Under the pieces are notes generated by a model. That model did not search any database, was not told the DNA's origin, and was given only the letters and a program-made list of their open reading frames with translations. A stretch of DNA of 10,358 nt from assembly GCA_046154695.1 (NCBI GenBank), contig JBJXFI010000397.1, positions 1 to 10,358 of the forward strand. Reading direction: 5' to 3'. Within the stretch, counting starts at the first letter, position 1. Each line of letters begins with the position of its first letter. Positions 1 to 10,358 of the stretch are shown piece by piece. The position numbers were made by a program, and so were the translations under genes. The stretch is from DALYLB01 sp046154695. Its GTDB lineage: Bacteria > Acidobacteriota > Blastocatellia > RBC074.

Positions 1-20
1 CCCATCGGTCAACGGGCGGC

Positions 21-44
21 CGCCGGAAGGCGGAACTCCAAACG
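21..44. repeat. Copy of dispersed intergenic repeat (single arm) ahead of DUF1501 gene A
   Basis: These 24 bases match positions 8497-8520, the right arm of the large hairpin before the other DUF1501 gene, at 21 of 24 positions. The differences are at 25, 30 and 40. The arm lies 14 nt before the start codon at 59; at the other locus the gap is 20 nt. No matching left arm is visible in bases 1-20, so this is a half element or one whose left arm has decayed or lies outside the window. The first 58 bases hold nothing else recognisable beyond a weak GGGGA at 50-54. Confidence 0.7.
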
Positions 45-58
45 TTTTCGGGGAAATC

Positions 59-1486
59 ATGAAACAGGACATCTTGAATTTGGCGCGGATTTCGCGGCGG
101 GCGTTTCTGGGCGGGGGATTCGCGGGCCTGGGATCGCTTGCGCTCAACACCCCGTTCGGCCGCGAGATTCTCGCCGGGCGGAACGATCGCTGGCGGGGCG
201 TCGTCAACCCGACGCACCATCCGGCAAAGGCCAAACGAGTGATCTTCCTCTATCAGGCGGGCGGCCCCTCGCACCTGGAGACCTTCGATTACAAGCCGGC
301 CCTGGCCGAGATGCACGGCAAGCCGATGCCCGAATCCTTCACGAAGGGGCAGCAGATCGCCCAGTTGCAGGGGCAGCGGCTGGTCTGCTTCGGCCCGCAG
401 TTCAAATTCCGCCGGTTCGGCAAGTCGGGGCAGGAGATGATGGAGCTCTTCCCGGAGATCGGCGGCGTGGCCGACGAGATCTGCATCGTTCGCTCGATGT
501 ATGGCGAGCAGATCAACCACGATCCGGCGCATGTCATTATGAACACGGGATCGATTATCGCAGGCAGGCCGAGCATGGGATCCTGGCTTCTCTACGGCCT
601 GGGCGCCGAGACGGAGGATCTTCCCGGCTTCGTGGTCCTCATGTCCTCGGGCAAAGGCGGGCAGAATCAGCCCATCGCCATGCGCCAGTGGTCCGCCGGT
701 TTTCTTCCCAGCAAGTTCCAGGGCGTCAAGCTGAATTCCATCGGCGATCCGGTTCTTTACATCAAGAACCCCGATGGATTGCACACGGAAACGCAACGGG
801 ATACCATCGCGGCCGTCAACAAACTCAACCGGCTGCAATACGATTCGGTTCGGGATCCGGAAATTCTCACCCGCATTTCGCAATACGAGATGGCATTTCG
901 CATGCAGGCGAGCGTTCCCGATCTGACCGATATGAGCAAGGAGCCCCGGCGGGCGCTCGAAATGTACGGCGCCGCGCCCGGCGATGGATCGTTCGCCTCG
1001 AACTGCCTGCTGGCAAGGCGGTTGGCCGAGCGGGGGGTGCGCTTCATCCAGCTCTATCATCGCGATTGGGACCATCATACGGGCATTCCCCAGAATCTCC
1101 CGCTCAAGGCGCGGGAGGTCGATCGCGCGACCTCCGCCCTGATTCTCGATCTCAAGCAGCGGGGAATGCTGGAAGACACCCTTATCGTCTGGGGCGGCGA
1201 GTTCGGACGCACGCCGATGTCGCAGGGAGGGAATGGGCGGGATCACCACATCAAGGGCTTCTCCTACCTGCTCGCGGGCGGCGGAATCAAGGGGGGCATC
1301 ACTTACGGCGCCACCGATGATCTGGGATATGCGGCGGCCGAGAACCCGGTCAGCATTCACGATCTGCATGCGACGATGCTGCACCTGCTGGGAATCAATC
1401 ACCTGCGGCTGACGGTCAAGTTCCAGGGCATCGATGCCCGCCTGACCAACGTGTCGGGCGAAGTCGTGAAACCGATCCTCGCCTGA
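59..1486 (+). CDS. DUF1501 family protein A, Tat-exported
   Basis: A 475-residue DUF1501 protein (PF07394), a family related to the alkaline phosphatase/sulfatase fold; its substrate is generally unknown. Residues 12-17 (SRRAFL) plus the Gly/Ala/Leu stretch to about 30 form a twin-arginine signal, so it should be exported folded. Family landmarks are GGPSHLETFD at 68-77, NHDPAH at 153-158, SMGSWLLYGLG at 172-182, WDHH at 337-340, WGGEFGRTP at 378-386, GRDHH at 393-397, GATD at 417-420 and HDLHAT at 434-439. The conserved Asp and His residues are plausible metal or catalytic ligands by superfamily analogy (inference). Length is normal for the family. The ATG at 59 follows a weak GGGGA at 50-54 and places the Tat motif correctly. 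It opens the visible cluster, 52 nt before the deiminase-like gene. It is a diverged paralogue of the gene at 8541. Confidence 0.93.
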   Translation: MKQDILNLARISRRAFLGGGFAGLGSLALNTPFGREILAGRNDRWRGVVNPTHHPAKAKRVIFLYQAGGPSHLETFDYKPALAEMHGKPMPESFTKGQQIAQLQGQRLVCFGPQFKFRRFGKSGQEMMELFPEIGGVADEICIVRSMYGEQINHDPAHVIMNTGSIIAGRPSMGSWLLYGLGAETEDLPGFVVLMSSGKGGQNQPIAMRQWSAGFLPSKFQGVKLNSIGDPVLYIKNPDGLHTETQRDTIAAVNKLNRLQYDSVRDPEILTRISQYEMAFRMQASVPDLTDMSKEPRRALEMYGAAPGDGSFASNCLLARRLAERGVRFIQLYHRDWDHHTGIPQNLPLKAREVDRATSALILDLKQRGMLEDTLIVWGGEFGRTPMSQGGNGRDHHIKGFSYLLAGGGIKGGITYGATDDLGYAAAENPVSIHDLHATMLHLLGINHLRLTVKFQGIDARLTNVSGEVVKPILA

Positions 1487-1499
1487 AATGTCTGGGTTT

Positions 1500-1515
1500 C
1501 GTTCGGAGGTCCGCC
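1500..1515. repeat. Short fragment of the dispersed intergenic repeat
   Basis: Sixteen bases in the gap between the first and second genes match the left-arm start of the hairpin at 8463-8478 with one mismatch (T to G at 1509). No matching second arm follows. The fragment lies entirely upstream of the preferred start at 1539, which supports treating 1487-1538 as non-coding. Confidence 0.6.
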
Positions 1516-1526
1516 ATACGAATACC

Positions 1527-1530
1527 GAGG
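1527..1530 (+). promoter_or_regulatory. Shine-Dalgarno site deciding the start at 1539
   Basis: GAGG at 1527-1530 stands 8 nt before the ATG at 1539. The earlier in-frame ATG at 1488 has no such site, and its extra codons would translate the repeat fragment. Confidence 0.6.
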
Positions 1531-1538
1531 TCTTGAGA

Positions 1539-2960
1539 ATGAAACGTGAGCGAATGAGGCGATGGCCGGCGGCCGTGCTGGCGGGGATGCTCCTGTTGGC
1601 GTTGACGCCGCGAAGCGAGTCGTCCGCTTCGATCTCGGGGAAGGGGGGCGTGGTCTCGGATATCGCGCCGCTGCGCGCGGCGATCGTCCTCGCGCTCGGG
1701 GAGCAGATCTTCAAGACGTCGGAGTTCGGCGCCGCCGGCGGCAACCGGCATCCGATTTTCGGCGGGCTGCCCCGAGGGGTGATCCGGGAGCATCAGGCGC
1801 TTCGCGATCTGCTGCGCAGCCAGAACGTGCGTGTATACGACGTGCGGGACCTGCTCGGGAGCGCGATTCGCAACGCCCGGCGGCAGGGGACGCTGGCCGA
1901 GTGGCTGCGGGAAACCTTCCCCGCCACGGCCCAGAAGATCGCGCAGCAGATCGACGCGATCGACGCCGACAGCATTCTCAACCTGCGGGACGATCATTTC
2001 TATGAGAAGGGGCAGGGCGGCGCGGCCGACCCGCTCTTTCCCGGGCTGCCCTCGATGTACTGGTCGCGCGATTTCGCGATCTCAACGCCGAAGGGCATCG
2101 TCATCGGCAATGGCCAGTATTACCGCCGCGCGCTGGAGAATTCGGTCGCGCGCCTGATCTTTCGCCACGCGGACGAGGTAAAGAGCTTTCCGATCGTCTT
2201 CGATGCGGCGCGCGAGGGCGTCTATCTGGATGGCGGAGACCTGATCGTGCTCGACGACAAAACGCTGCTTCTCGGCGTGGGGAACCGAAGCAGCCGGGAG
2301 GCCGCCGCAAAGCTCGCGCAGCAGCTCGATATGGATGTGCTCGCCGTGGCGATGCCGCCCGTGGAGAAGCAGAGCGGGCTTAACCGGCAACTGCTCCATC
2401 TCGATTCGATCTTCAATCTTGTGGACCGGAATCGGGTGCTCGCCGTGCCCTTCTTTCTGGAGAAGGAGTACAGCGATTCGAACCCCCTCAAGCCGCTCCT
2501 GTTGGGGCTCGCGGCGCAGACGGAGGAGATCCGCCGCAGGAAGCCCGAGCGTGAGATGACCAAACCCGATGATCTGCGCCTGACGGTGGAGGTTATGCCG
2601 CAGGTAGGATGGGTCACGAAATATCATGCCGGCTCGGGAACCCCTGAGCCCCTCGATCTGAAACTGGTCGATTATTTCCGGCAGCGCGGCTATCAGGTGG
2701 TCTATGTCGGGGGTGAGCGCGGAAAGCTGCCGGTCGAGAAGTACCTGGTCGAACGCGCGATGTATGAACTGCGCTGGCAGGGGGCCAACGTCGTGCAGCT
2801 CCGGCCCGGCCGCGTCATCGCGTATGAGCATAATGTGCATACCAACGAGGCGCTGCGAAGCGCCGGCGTCGAAGTGTTGACCTTTCCCGGCGACCTGCTT
2901 TCACTCAATAACGGCGGGCCGCACTGTCTGTTGATGCCCTTGATCCGAGGAGGCGATTGA
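1539..2960 (+). CDS. Exported arginine-deiminase-fold (guanidine-modifying superfamily) protein
   Basis: A 473-residue protein resembling arginine deiminase (ADI) and dimethylarginine hydrolases, which attack guanidinium carbons with a Cys. Residues 1-30 are a Sec signal peptide (basic MKRERMRR, then AAVLAGMLLLAL). ADI-like blocks follow: SDIAPLRAAIV near 40-50, REHQALRDLL at 83-92, SRD at 176-178, DGGD at 231-234, HLD at 287-289 and GGPHC at 459-463 with the putative nucleophile Cys463. Spacing from D178 to R197 and from D231 to R250 equals the corresponding 19-residue spacings I recall in Pseudomonas ADI. Oddities: the usual EGGD is DGGD, as in eukaryotic DDAH; two positions that contact the substrate carboxylate in ADI look changed (Ser172, Asn458); and H287-C463 is about 48 residues longer than in ADI. 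Typical ADIs are cytoplasmic and about 410 residues. Substrate cannot be told. The stop lies 1 nt before the next gene, so the two are probably translationally coupled. Confidence 0.8.
   Translation: MKRERMRRWPAAVLAGMLLLALTPRSESSASISGKGGVVSDIAPLRAAIVLALGEQIFKTSEFGAAGGNRHPIFGGLPRGVIREHQALRDLLRSQNVRVYDVRDLLGSAIRNARRQGTLAEWLRETFPATAQKIAQQIDAIDADSILNLRDDHFYEKGQGGAADPLFPGLPSMYWSRDFAISTPKGIVIGNGQYYRRALENSVARLIFRHADEVKSFPIVFDAAREGVYLDGGDLIVLDDKTLLLGVGNRSSREAAAKLAQQLDMDVLAVAMPPVEKQSGLNRQLLHLDSIFNLVDRNRVLAVPFFLEKEYSDSNPLKPLLLGLAAQTEEIRRRKPEREMTKPDDLRLTVEVMPQVGWVTKYHAGSGTPEPLDLKLVDYFRQRGYQVVYVGGERGKLPVEKYLVERAMYELRWQGANVVQLRPGRVIAYEHNVHTNEALRSAGVEVLTFPGDLLSLNNGGPHCLLMPLIRGGD
2947..2953 (+). promoter_or_regulatory. 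Strong Shine-Dalgarno site supporting a TTG start
   Basis: GAGGAGG at 2947-2953, inside the last codons of the deiminase-like gene, is 8 nt before the TTG at 2962. It is the strongest ribosome site in the window and supports a TTG start that gives a complete signal peptide. Confidence 0.75.
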
Positions 2961-2961
2961 A

Positions 2962-3924
2962 TTGAAACTGCTCTTCCGCGCAATCTGTCTGATTTTCATC
3001 ACGTTCGGGCTTTCCCTGCCCGCGGGCTATGCCGGCGGCGATGCCGGCCAATACAAGGTGATCGGGGCCGACAAGAAACGGATCGCCATCGTCAACGCCA
3101 GGGGCGAGATCGAATGGGAGGTCCCGAACGAGGCGCGGGAAGTCCATGACATTCAATTGCTGCCCAATCGAAACGTCCTGTTTCAAACGAGCTATACGAC
3201 GGTCGTTGAAATGAGCCCGGAAAAACAGGTCGTCTGGCGGCATGAATCGAAGCCGAAGGCGGGCTATGCCGGCAAGGTCGAGATCCATTCCTATCAGCGG
3301 TTGAAGGGCGGACTGACGATGATCGCCGAGAGCGGCAACGGCCGCATCATCGAGGTCGATCGGCAGGACCGGATCGTGCGGGAGATTCCGCTCACCATCG
3401 AGAATCCGAATGCGCATCGCGATACGCGGATGGTTCGCAAACTCGACAACGGGCACTATCTCGTCTGCCACGAGGGAGACGGCAAGATCCGGGAATACGA
3501 CAGAACGGGCAAGGTCGTCTGGACCTTCGCGCTCGACCTCGCAGGACGGCCTCGCTCTCCCGGCCACGGCCCCGAGGGGCACGGCGTCGAGGTCTTCGGC
3601 GCCATTCGCCTCCCCAACGGCAATACGATGATCGCCGGGGGCAACAACAATCGCGTCTTTGAAGTCACTCCAGCCGGCAAGACCGTCTGGAGCATCGACC
3701 ACCGGGAGCTTCCGGGGATCACCTTCGCGTGGATGACGACGCTGCAATTGCTTCCCAACGGCAATCTCATCATCGGCAACACCCACGCGGGCCCCGAGAA
3801 TCCGCAGCTCATCGAAGTCACGCGCGATAAGAAGGTCGTATGGCAGTTCAGGGACTTCACCAACTTCGGAAACAACCTCGTCGCGGCCCAGGTCCTGGGC
3901 GTCAAGGGGAGAGTGATCCGATAA
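2962..3924 (+). CDS. Exported beta-propeller protein (PQQ-like / arylsulfotransferase-like repeats)
   Basis: A 320-residue secreted beta-propeller. Residues 1-24 form a Sec signal peptide (MKLLFRAICLIFITFG, cleavage likely after AGYA). The mature part has repeated blades. Each has a line such as LLPNRNVLF (67-74), LDNGHYLV (161-168), RLPNGNTMI (216-224) or LLPNGNLII (263-271), then a strand ending V-V-W or a close variant (EIEWEV 49-54, KQVVWR 88-93, GKVVWTF 183-189, GKTVWSI 239-245, KKVVWQF 291-297). This matches PQQ-like and arylsulfotransferase-type propellers. No catalytic residues are evident, and I see no clear PQQ-binding signature; such small propellers can act as binding or scaffold proteins. 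It starts at TTG with a strong ribosome site, 1 nt after the deiminase-like gene, so the two products are probably made together. The stop codon overlaps the first unit of the heptamer repeat. Confidence 0.82.
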   Translation: MKLLFRAICLIFITFGLSLPAGYAGGDAGQYKVIGADKKRIAIVNARGEIEWEVPNEAREVHDIQLLPNRNVLFQTSYTTVVEMSPEKQVVWRHESKPKAGYAGKVEIHSYQRLKGGLTMIAESGNGRIIEVDRQDRIVREIPLTIENPNAHRDTRMVRKLDNGHYLVCHEGDGKIREYDRTGKVVWTFALDLAGRPRSPGHGPEGHGVEVFGAIRLPNGNTMIAGGNNNRVFEVTPAGKTVWSIDHRELPGITFAWMTTLQLLPNGNLIIGNTHAGPENPQLIEVTRDKKVVWQFRDFTNFGNNLVAAQVLGVKGRVIR

Positions 3925-3950
3925 TTGAGAATTGAGAATTGAGAATTGAT
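3923..3950. repeat. Heptamer tandem repeat, AATTGAG x3 plus AATTGAT
   Basis: Four consecutive 7-bp units begin within the TAA stop of the propeller gene. The first three are identical and the fourth differs at its last base. The AT-rich composition contrasts sharply with the GC-rich genes on both sides. The phase fits short dispersed intergenic repeats; nothing suggests a CRISPR or an origin. Confidence 0.8.
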
Positions 3951-3971
3951 GGTTGCTGGCAATTCTCAATT
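3937..3971 (+). repeat. 12-bp perfect inverted repeat (hairpin) ahead of the large haem-protein gene
   Basis: Bases 3937-3948 pair perfectly with 3960-3971 around an 11-nt loop (3949-3959). Because the left arm is part of the heptamer array, other registers can pair too. A smaller alternative hairpin pairs 3958-3964 with 3968-3974. No T-run follows, so a Rho-independent terminator is unlikely. It ends 10 nt before the purine-rich ribosome site at 3982-3990. Confidence 0.7.
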
Positions 3972-3981
3972 GCCAATTGCC

Positions 3982-3990
3982 GGGAAAGGG
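3982..3990 (+). promoter_or_regulatory. Purine-rich ribosome site deciding the start at 3995
   Basis: GGGAAAGGG ends 4 nt before the ATG at 3995. A longer reading from TTG at 3953 would start inside the hairpin loop and translate the repeat. The later in-frame ATG at 4016 has no comparable site, although it would also give a signal peptide. Confidence 0.55.
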
Positions 3991-3994
3991 CTCT

Positions 3995-8455
<4,461 letters not shown>

Positions 8456-8462
8456 AAGTCTC

Positions 8463-8520
8463 CGTTCGGAGTTCCGCCTTCAGGCGGACGACTTCCCGCC
8501 TGAAGACGGAACTCCGAACG
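8463..8520. repeat. Large intergenic hairpin repeat: 25-bp arms, 8-nt loop
   Basis: Bases 8463-8487 and 8496-8520 are inverted copies matching at 24 of 25 positions; the mismatch is C8477 against A8506. The loop is 8488-8495. The element fills most of the 85-nt gap between the large haem-protein gene and DUF1501 gene B. Its right arm recurs at 21-44 and its left-arm start at 1500-1515. No T-run follows, so it reads better as a REP-like dispersed palindrome than as a Rho-independent terminator, although it could stabilise or attenuate the mRNA. Confidence 0.85.
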
Positions 8521-8540
8521 ATTTCCTGTGGAGCATTGTT

Positions 8541-9977
8541 ATGAATCAGAAACCGAAGACGGAGCCGCTTTCGCGCCGCGAACTGATCTTCCGCGCGGGG
8601 GCGGGCTTTTCCGGACTGGCGCTGACCGCGCTGCTCGATCAGGACAATCTGCTGGCCGCCGAGCCGCAGCAGAAGCGCGCGAATCCGCTTTCGGCCCGCA
8701 AGCCGCATTTCGAAACGAAGGCAAAATCGGTCATCTTCCTGTTTATGTACGGCGGCGTCAGCCAGGTCGACACCTTCGATCCGAAGCCCGATCTGACCCG
8801 TCATCATGGAAAGCCGATGAACAAGGGCAAGGTGGATGTCTTCTTCGGAAATCCGGGGAACCTGATGGCCTCGCCGTATAAGTTCAAGCGATACGGCCAC
8901 TGTGGGACCGAGGTCTCGGAGCTCTATCCGCATCTGGCGCAGAAAGTGGATGATCTTTGCATGGTCCGTTCGGTCTACACGACCAGCAACAATCATTCGC
9001 CCGCGATCTTTCAGATGAACTCCGGGAACATGCGTCCGGGCAATCCCAGCCTGGGGTCGTGGGTGACCTATGGCCTGGGAAGCGAGAACGAGAACCTGCC
9101 GTCCTACATCGTGATGTATGACTGGCGGGGAGGCCCGATCGGCGGGGCGCCAAACTGGTCGTCGGGATTCATGCCCGCGGCGTTTCAGGGGACTTCGTTC
9201 CGCGCCGGCAAGGTGCCGATCGTCGATCTCAATCCCCCGCAGTGGGTCGATCCGCATTTGCAGCGCAGGGAGCTCGATCTGATTCAGAAGATGAATCATG
9301 CGCACCAGGAACGACACGCGGGAAACAGCGATCTCGATGCCCGGATCGCCGCCTACGAACTCGCTTTTCAGATGCAGACGCATGCGCCGGAGGCCGTCGA
9401 TATCTCAAAGGAGAGCGACGCCACCCGGAAGCTCTATGGGATCGGCGAGAAGCCGACGGACTTTTTCGGGCGGCAATGCCTGGTTGCGAGGCGGCTGGTG
9501 GAGCGCGGCGTGCGGTTCATTCAGTTGTACAGCGGCGGCGGCCATCAGCAGGAGTCCTGGGACGCGCATTACGGCCTGCACGAGAATCATTCGCTCCACT
9601 GCGCCGAGACCGACAAGCCGATGGCGGGCCTGATCGACGACCTGCGTTCGCGTGGGCTCCTCGATTCCACGCTCATCGTCTGGGGCGGCGAGTTCGGCCG
9701 CATGCCGATCTCCCAGTCGGGCATCGGTCGCGACCACAATCCGCTCGGCTTCACGATGTGGATGGCAGGCGGCGGCGTTAAAGGCGGGCAGGTCATCGGC
9801 GCCACCGATGAATACGGCTATAAGGCCGAAGTCGAGCCCTATTCCGTTCATGATATGCACGCGACCATCCTGCACGCGATGGGGCTCGATCACCGGAAAC
9901 TGACCTATTATTACGGGGGCCGCGATCAGCGCCTGACCAACTTCGGCGGCGACCCGGTGCTCAAGGTCTTCGCTTGA
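8541..9977 (+). CDS. DUF1501 family protein B, Tat-exported
   Basis: A 478-residue second DUF1501 protein (PF07394, alkaline-phosphatase-like fold, unknown substrate). Residues 11-17 (SRRELIF) followed by an Ala/Gly/Leu stretch to about 32 form a Tat signal. Landmarks: GGVSQVDTFDPKP at 71-83, NHSPAIF at 151-157, SLGSWVTYGLG at 170-180, WDAH at 340-343, WGGEFGRMP at 381-389, GRDHN at 396-400, GATDEYGY at 420-427, VHDMHAT at 436-442 and RDQRLT at 461-466. It differs from protein A at GGVSQ (A has GGPSH) and has about ten more residues, rich in His and Gly, around the WD-x-H motif. GGAG at 8530-8533, 7 nt before the ATG, supports the start. It sits directly after the diheme protein, the arrangement expected for a cytochrome/DUF1501 pair, so this copy may be that protein's dedicated partner. 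Confidence 0.94.
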   Translation: MNQKPKTEPLSRRELIFRAGAGFSGLALTALLDQDNLLAAEPQQKRANPLSARKPHFETKAKSVIFLFMYGGVSQVDTFDPKPDLTRHHGKPMNKGKVDVFFGNPGNLMASPYKFKRYGHCGTEVSELYPHLAQKVDDLCMVRSVYTTSNNHSPAIFQMNSGNMRPGNPSLGSWVTYGLGSENENLPSYIVMYDWRGGPIGGAPNWSSGFMPAAFQGTSFRAGKVPIVDLNPPQWVDPHLQRRELDLIQKMNHAHQERHAGNSDLDARIAAYELAFQMQTHAPEAVDISKESDATRKLYGIGEKPTDFFGRQCLVARRLVERGVRFIQLYSGGGHQQESWDAHYGLHENHSLHCAETDKPMAGLIDDLRSRGLLDSTLIVWGGEFGRMPISQSGIGRDHNPLGFTMWMAGGGVKGGQVIGATDEYGYKAEVEPYSVHDMHATILHAMGLDHRKLTYYYGGRDQRLTNFGGDPVLKVFA

Positions 9978-9999
9978 GAAGGACCAACGCGAGTCTCAC

Positions 10000-10020
10000 G
10001 CGAAGGCGCGAAGGCGCGAA
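10000..10020. repeat. Octamer tandem repeat GCGAAGGC (two full units plus a partial one)
   Basis: Two perfect GCGAAGGC units (10000-10007, 10008-10015) and the first five bases of a third (10016-10020) lie in the 68-nt gap after DUF1501 gene B. The gap holds nothing else except AGGAA at 10036-10040, the ribosome site for the next gene. It is a third kind of short intergenic repeat in this window. Confidence 0.65.
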
Positions 10021-10045
10021 ATAAGAATGACAACCAGGAACAATA

Positions 10046-10358
10046 ATGAACCGATTCCGAAACTTTGCGACACTTCTCATTCTCCTTCCGGTGATTGCCG
10101 CTGTGCCGTTCGCGCAGGCGCCCGCGCCCGCCAACGATCGGACCGCGCTCGATAAGTACGTCGAAACCCCCGATCCGAGCTACAAGTACGAGCTGGTGAG
10201 TAAGACGGCGGGCAGCAGCCATACGACCTACATCCTCAAGATGACATCGCAGACCTGGCGCGCTTCGAGCGAGGTGGATCGCAACGTCTGGTGGCACTGG
10301 ATGATCCTGGTGAAGCCGAATGAGGTGAAGCACAGCAAGGGGCTGCTCTACATCTCGG
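10046..10358 (+). CDS. PhoPQ-activated pathogenicity-related family protein (5' part, cut by window edge)
   Basis: An open reading frame runs from ATG at 10046 to the edge: 104 whole codons with no stop. Residues 1-25 form a Sec signal peptide (MNRFRNF, then ATLLILLPVIAAVPFAQA). The mature start, TALDKYVETPDPSYKYELV at about 33-51, followed by TYILKMTSQTWR and VDRNVWWHWMILVKP, matches my memory of the N-terminus of the PhoPQ_related family (PF10142). That family includes Salmonella PqaA and Dictyostelium AprA and is predicted to have an alpha/beta-hydrolase-like fold. The part that would carry a catalytic triad lies beyond the window, so activity cannot be judged. AGGAA at 10036-10040 is 5 nt before the start. 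It is the sixth consecutive gene with an export signal. The family name reflects the Salmonella regulator and does not imply pathogenicity here. Confidence 0.8.
   Translation, partial: MNRFRNFATLLILLPVIAAVPFAQAPAPANDRTALDKYVETPDPSYKYELVSKTAGSSHTTYILKMTSQTWRASSEVDRNVWWHWMILVKPNEVKHSKGLLYIS

Noticed and set aside
1..58. End of an upstream coding gene overlapping the first start codon (ATGA)
   Set aside because: One frame does reach a TGA at 60-62, but it would read through the repeat arm at 21-44, so non-coding leader is more likely. The sequence left of the window would decide.
1488..1538. Longer start for the deiminase-like gene at ATG 1488
   Set aside because: The extra 17 codons would cover the repeat fragment at 1500-1515 and push the signal peptide inward. 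The ATG at 1539 has a Shine-Dalgarno site 8 nt upstream.
3923..3971. CRISPR-like or origin-like AT-rich array
   Set aside because: The units are 7 bp and directly adjoining, with no spacers and no cas genes. No DnaA-box cluster or replication gene is nearby.
3953..3994. Longer start for the haem-protein gene at TTG 3953
   Set aside because: This start lies in the loop of the repeat hairpin and would translate its right arm. The ATG at 3995 has a purine-rich ribosome site and begins a cleaner signal peptide.
8463..8525. Rho-independent terminator
   Set aside because: The stem is strong, but only a short, broken T stretch follows (8522-8524), and the same sequence recurs in other gaps as single arms. 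A repeat element is the better reading.

Overview
The window is a GC-rich stretch of bacterial chromosome with six genes, all on the + strand: five complete and one cut by the right edge. Every predicted product starts with an export signal. Two have twin-arginine (Tat) motifs and four have Sec-type signal peptides. The gene types are DUF1501 proteins, a giant CxxCH haem protein with HEAT-like repeats, and a PhoPQ-related (PqaA/AprA-type) hydrolase. Together with the large exported proteins and tight + strand packing, they suggest a member of the Planctomycetota/Verrucomicrobiota/Acidobacteriota or a related candidate phylum. That placement is inference from gene content; no marker gene or rRNA is present.

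Layout. 1-58: leader with one arm of a dispersed intergenic repeat. 59-1486: DUF1501 protein A (Tat). 1487-1538: short gap with a second repeat fragment. 1539-2960: exported arginine-deiminase-fold protein. 2962-3924: exported beta-propeller protein, begun at TTG after a strong Shine-Dalgarno sequence and 1 nt behind the previous stop. 3923-3994: AT-rich gap with heptamer tandem repeats and a 12-bp hairpin. 3995-8455: 1486-residue exported protein with a pre-peptidase-like beta domain, two c-type haem motifs, a terpenoid-cyclase-like toroid segment and HEAT-like helices. 8456-8540: gap filled by a 25-bp near-perfect hairpin of the repeat family seen at 21-44. 8541-9977: DUF1501 protein B (Tat). 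9978-10045: gap with an octamer tandem repeat. 10046-edge: 5' part of a PhoPQ-activated pathogenicity-related family protein.

How the genes may work together. The haem protein followed by DUF1501 protein B resembles the planctomycete habit of pairing large cytochrome-domain proteins with Tat-exported DUF1501 proteins. The substrate of such pairs is largely unknown. Here the pair is preceded by a second DUF1501 gene, an exported deiminase-like enzyme and an exported propeller, so the cluster may be a cell-envelope or periplasmic degradation/redox module. The most unusual member is the deiminase-like protein. It keeps Cys, His and acidic catalytic positions of the guanidine-modifying superfamily, but it carries a signal peptide, a Glu-to-Asp change in the GGD motif, changed substrate-carboxylate positions and an insertion of about 48 residues. 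No RNA genes, CRISPR array, transposase or phage genes were seen.
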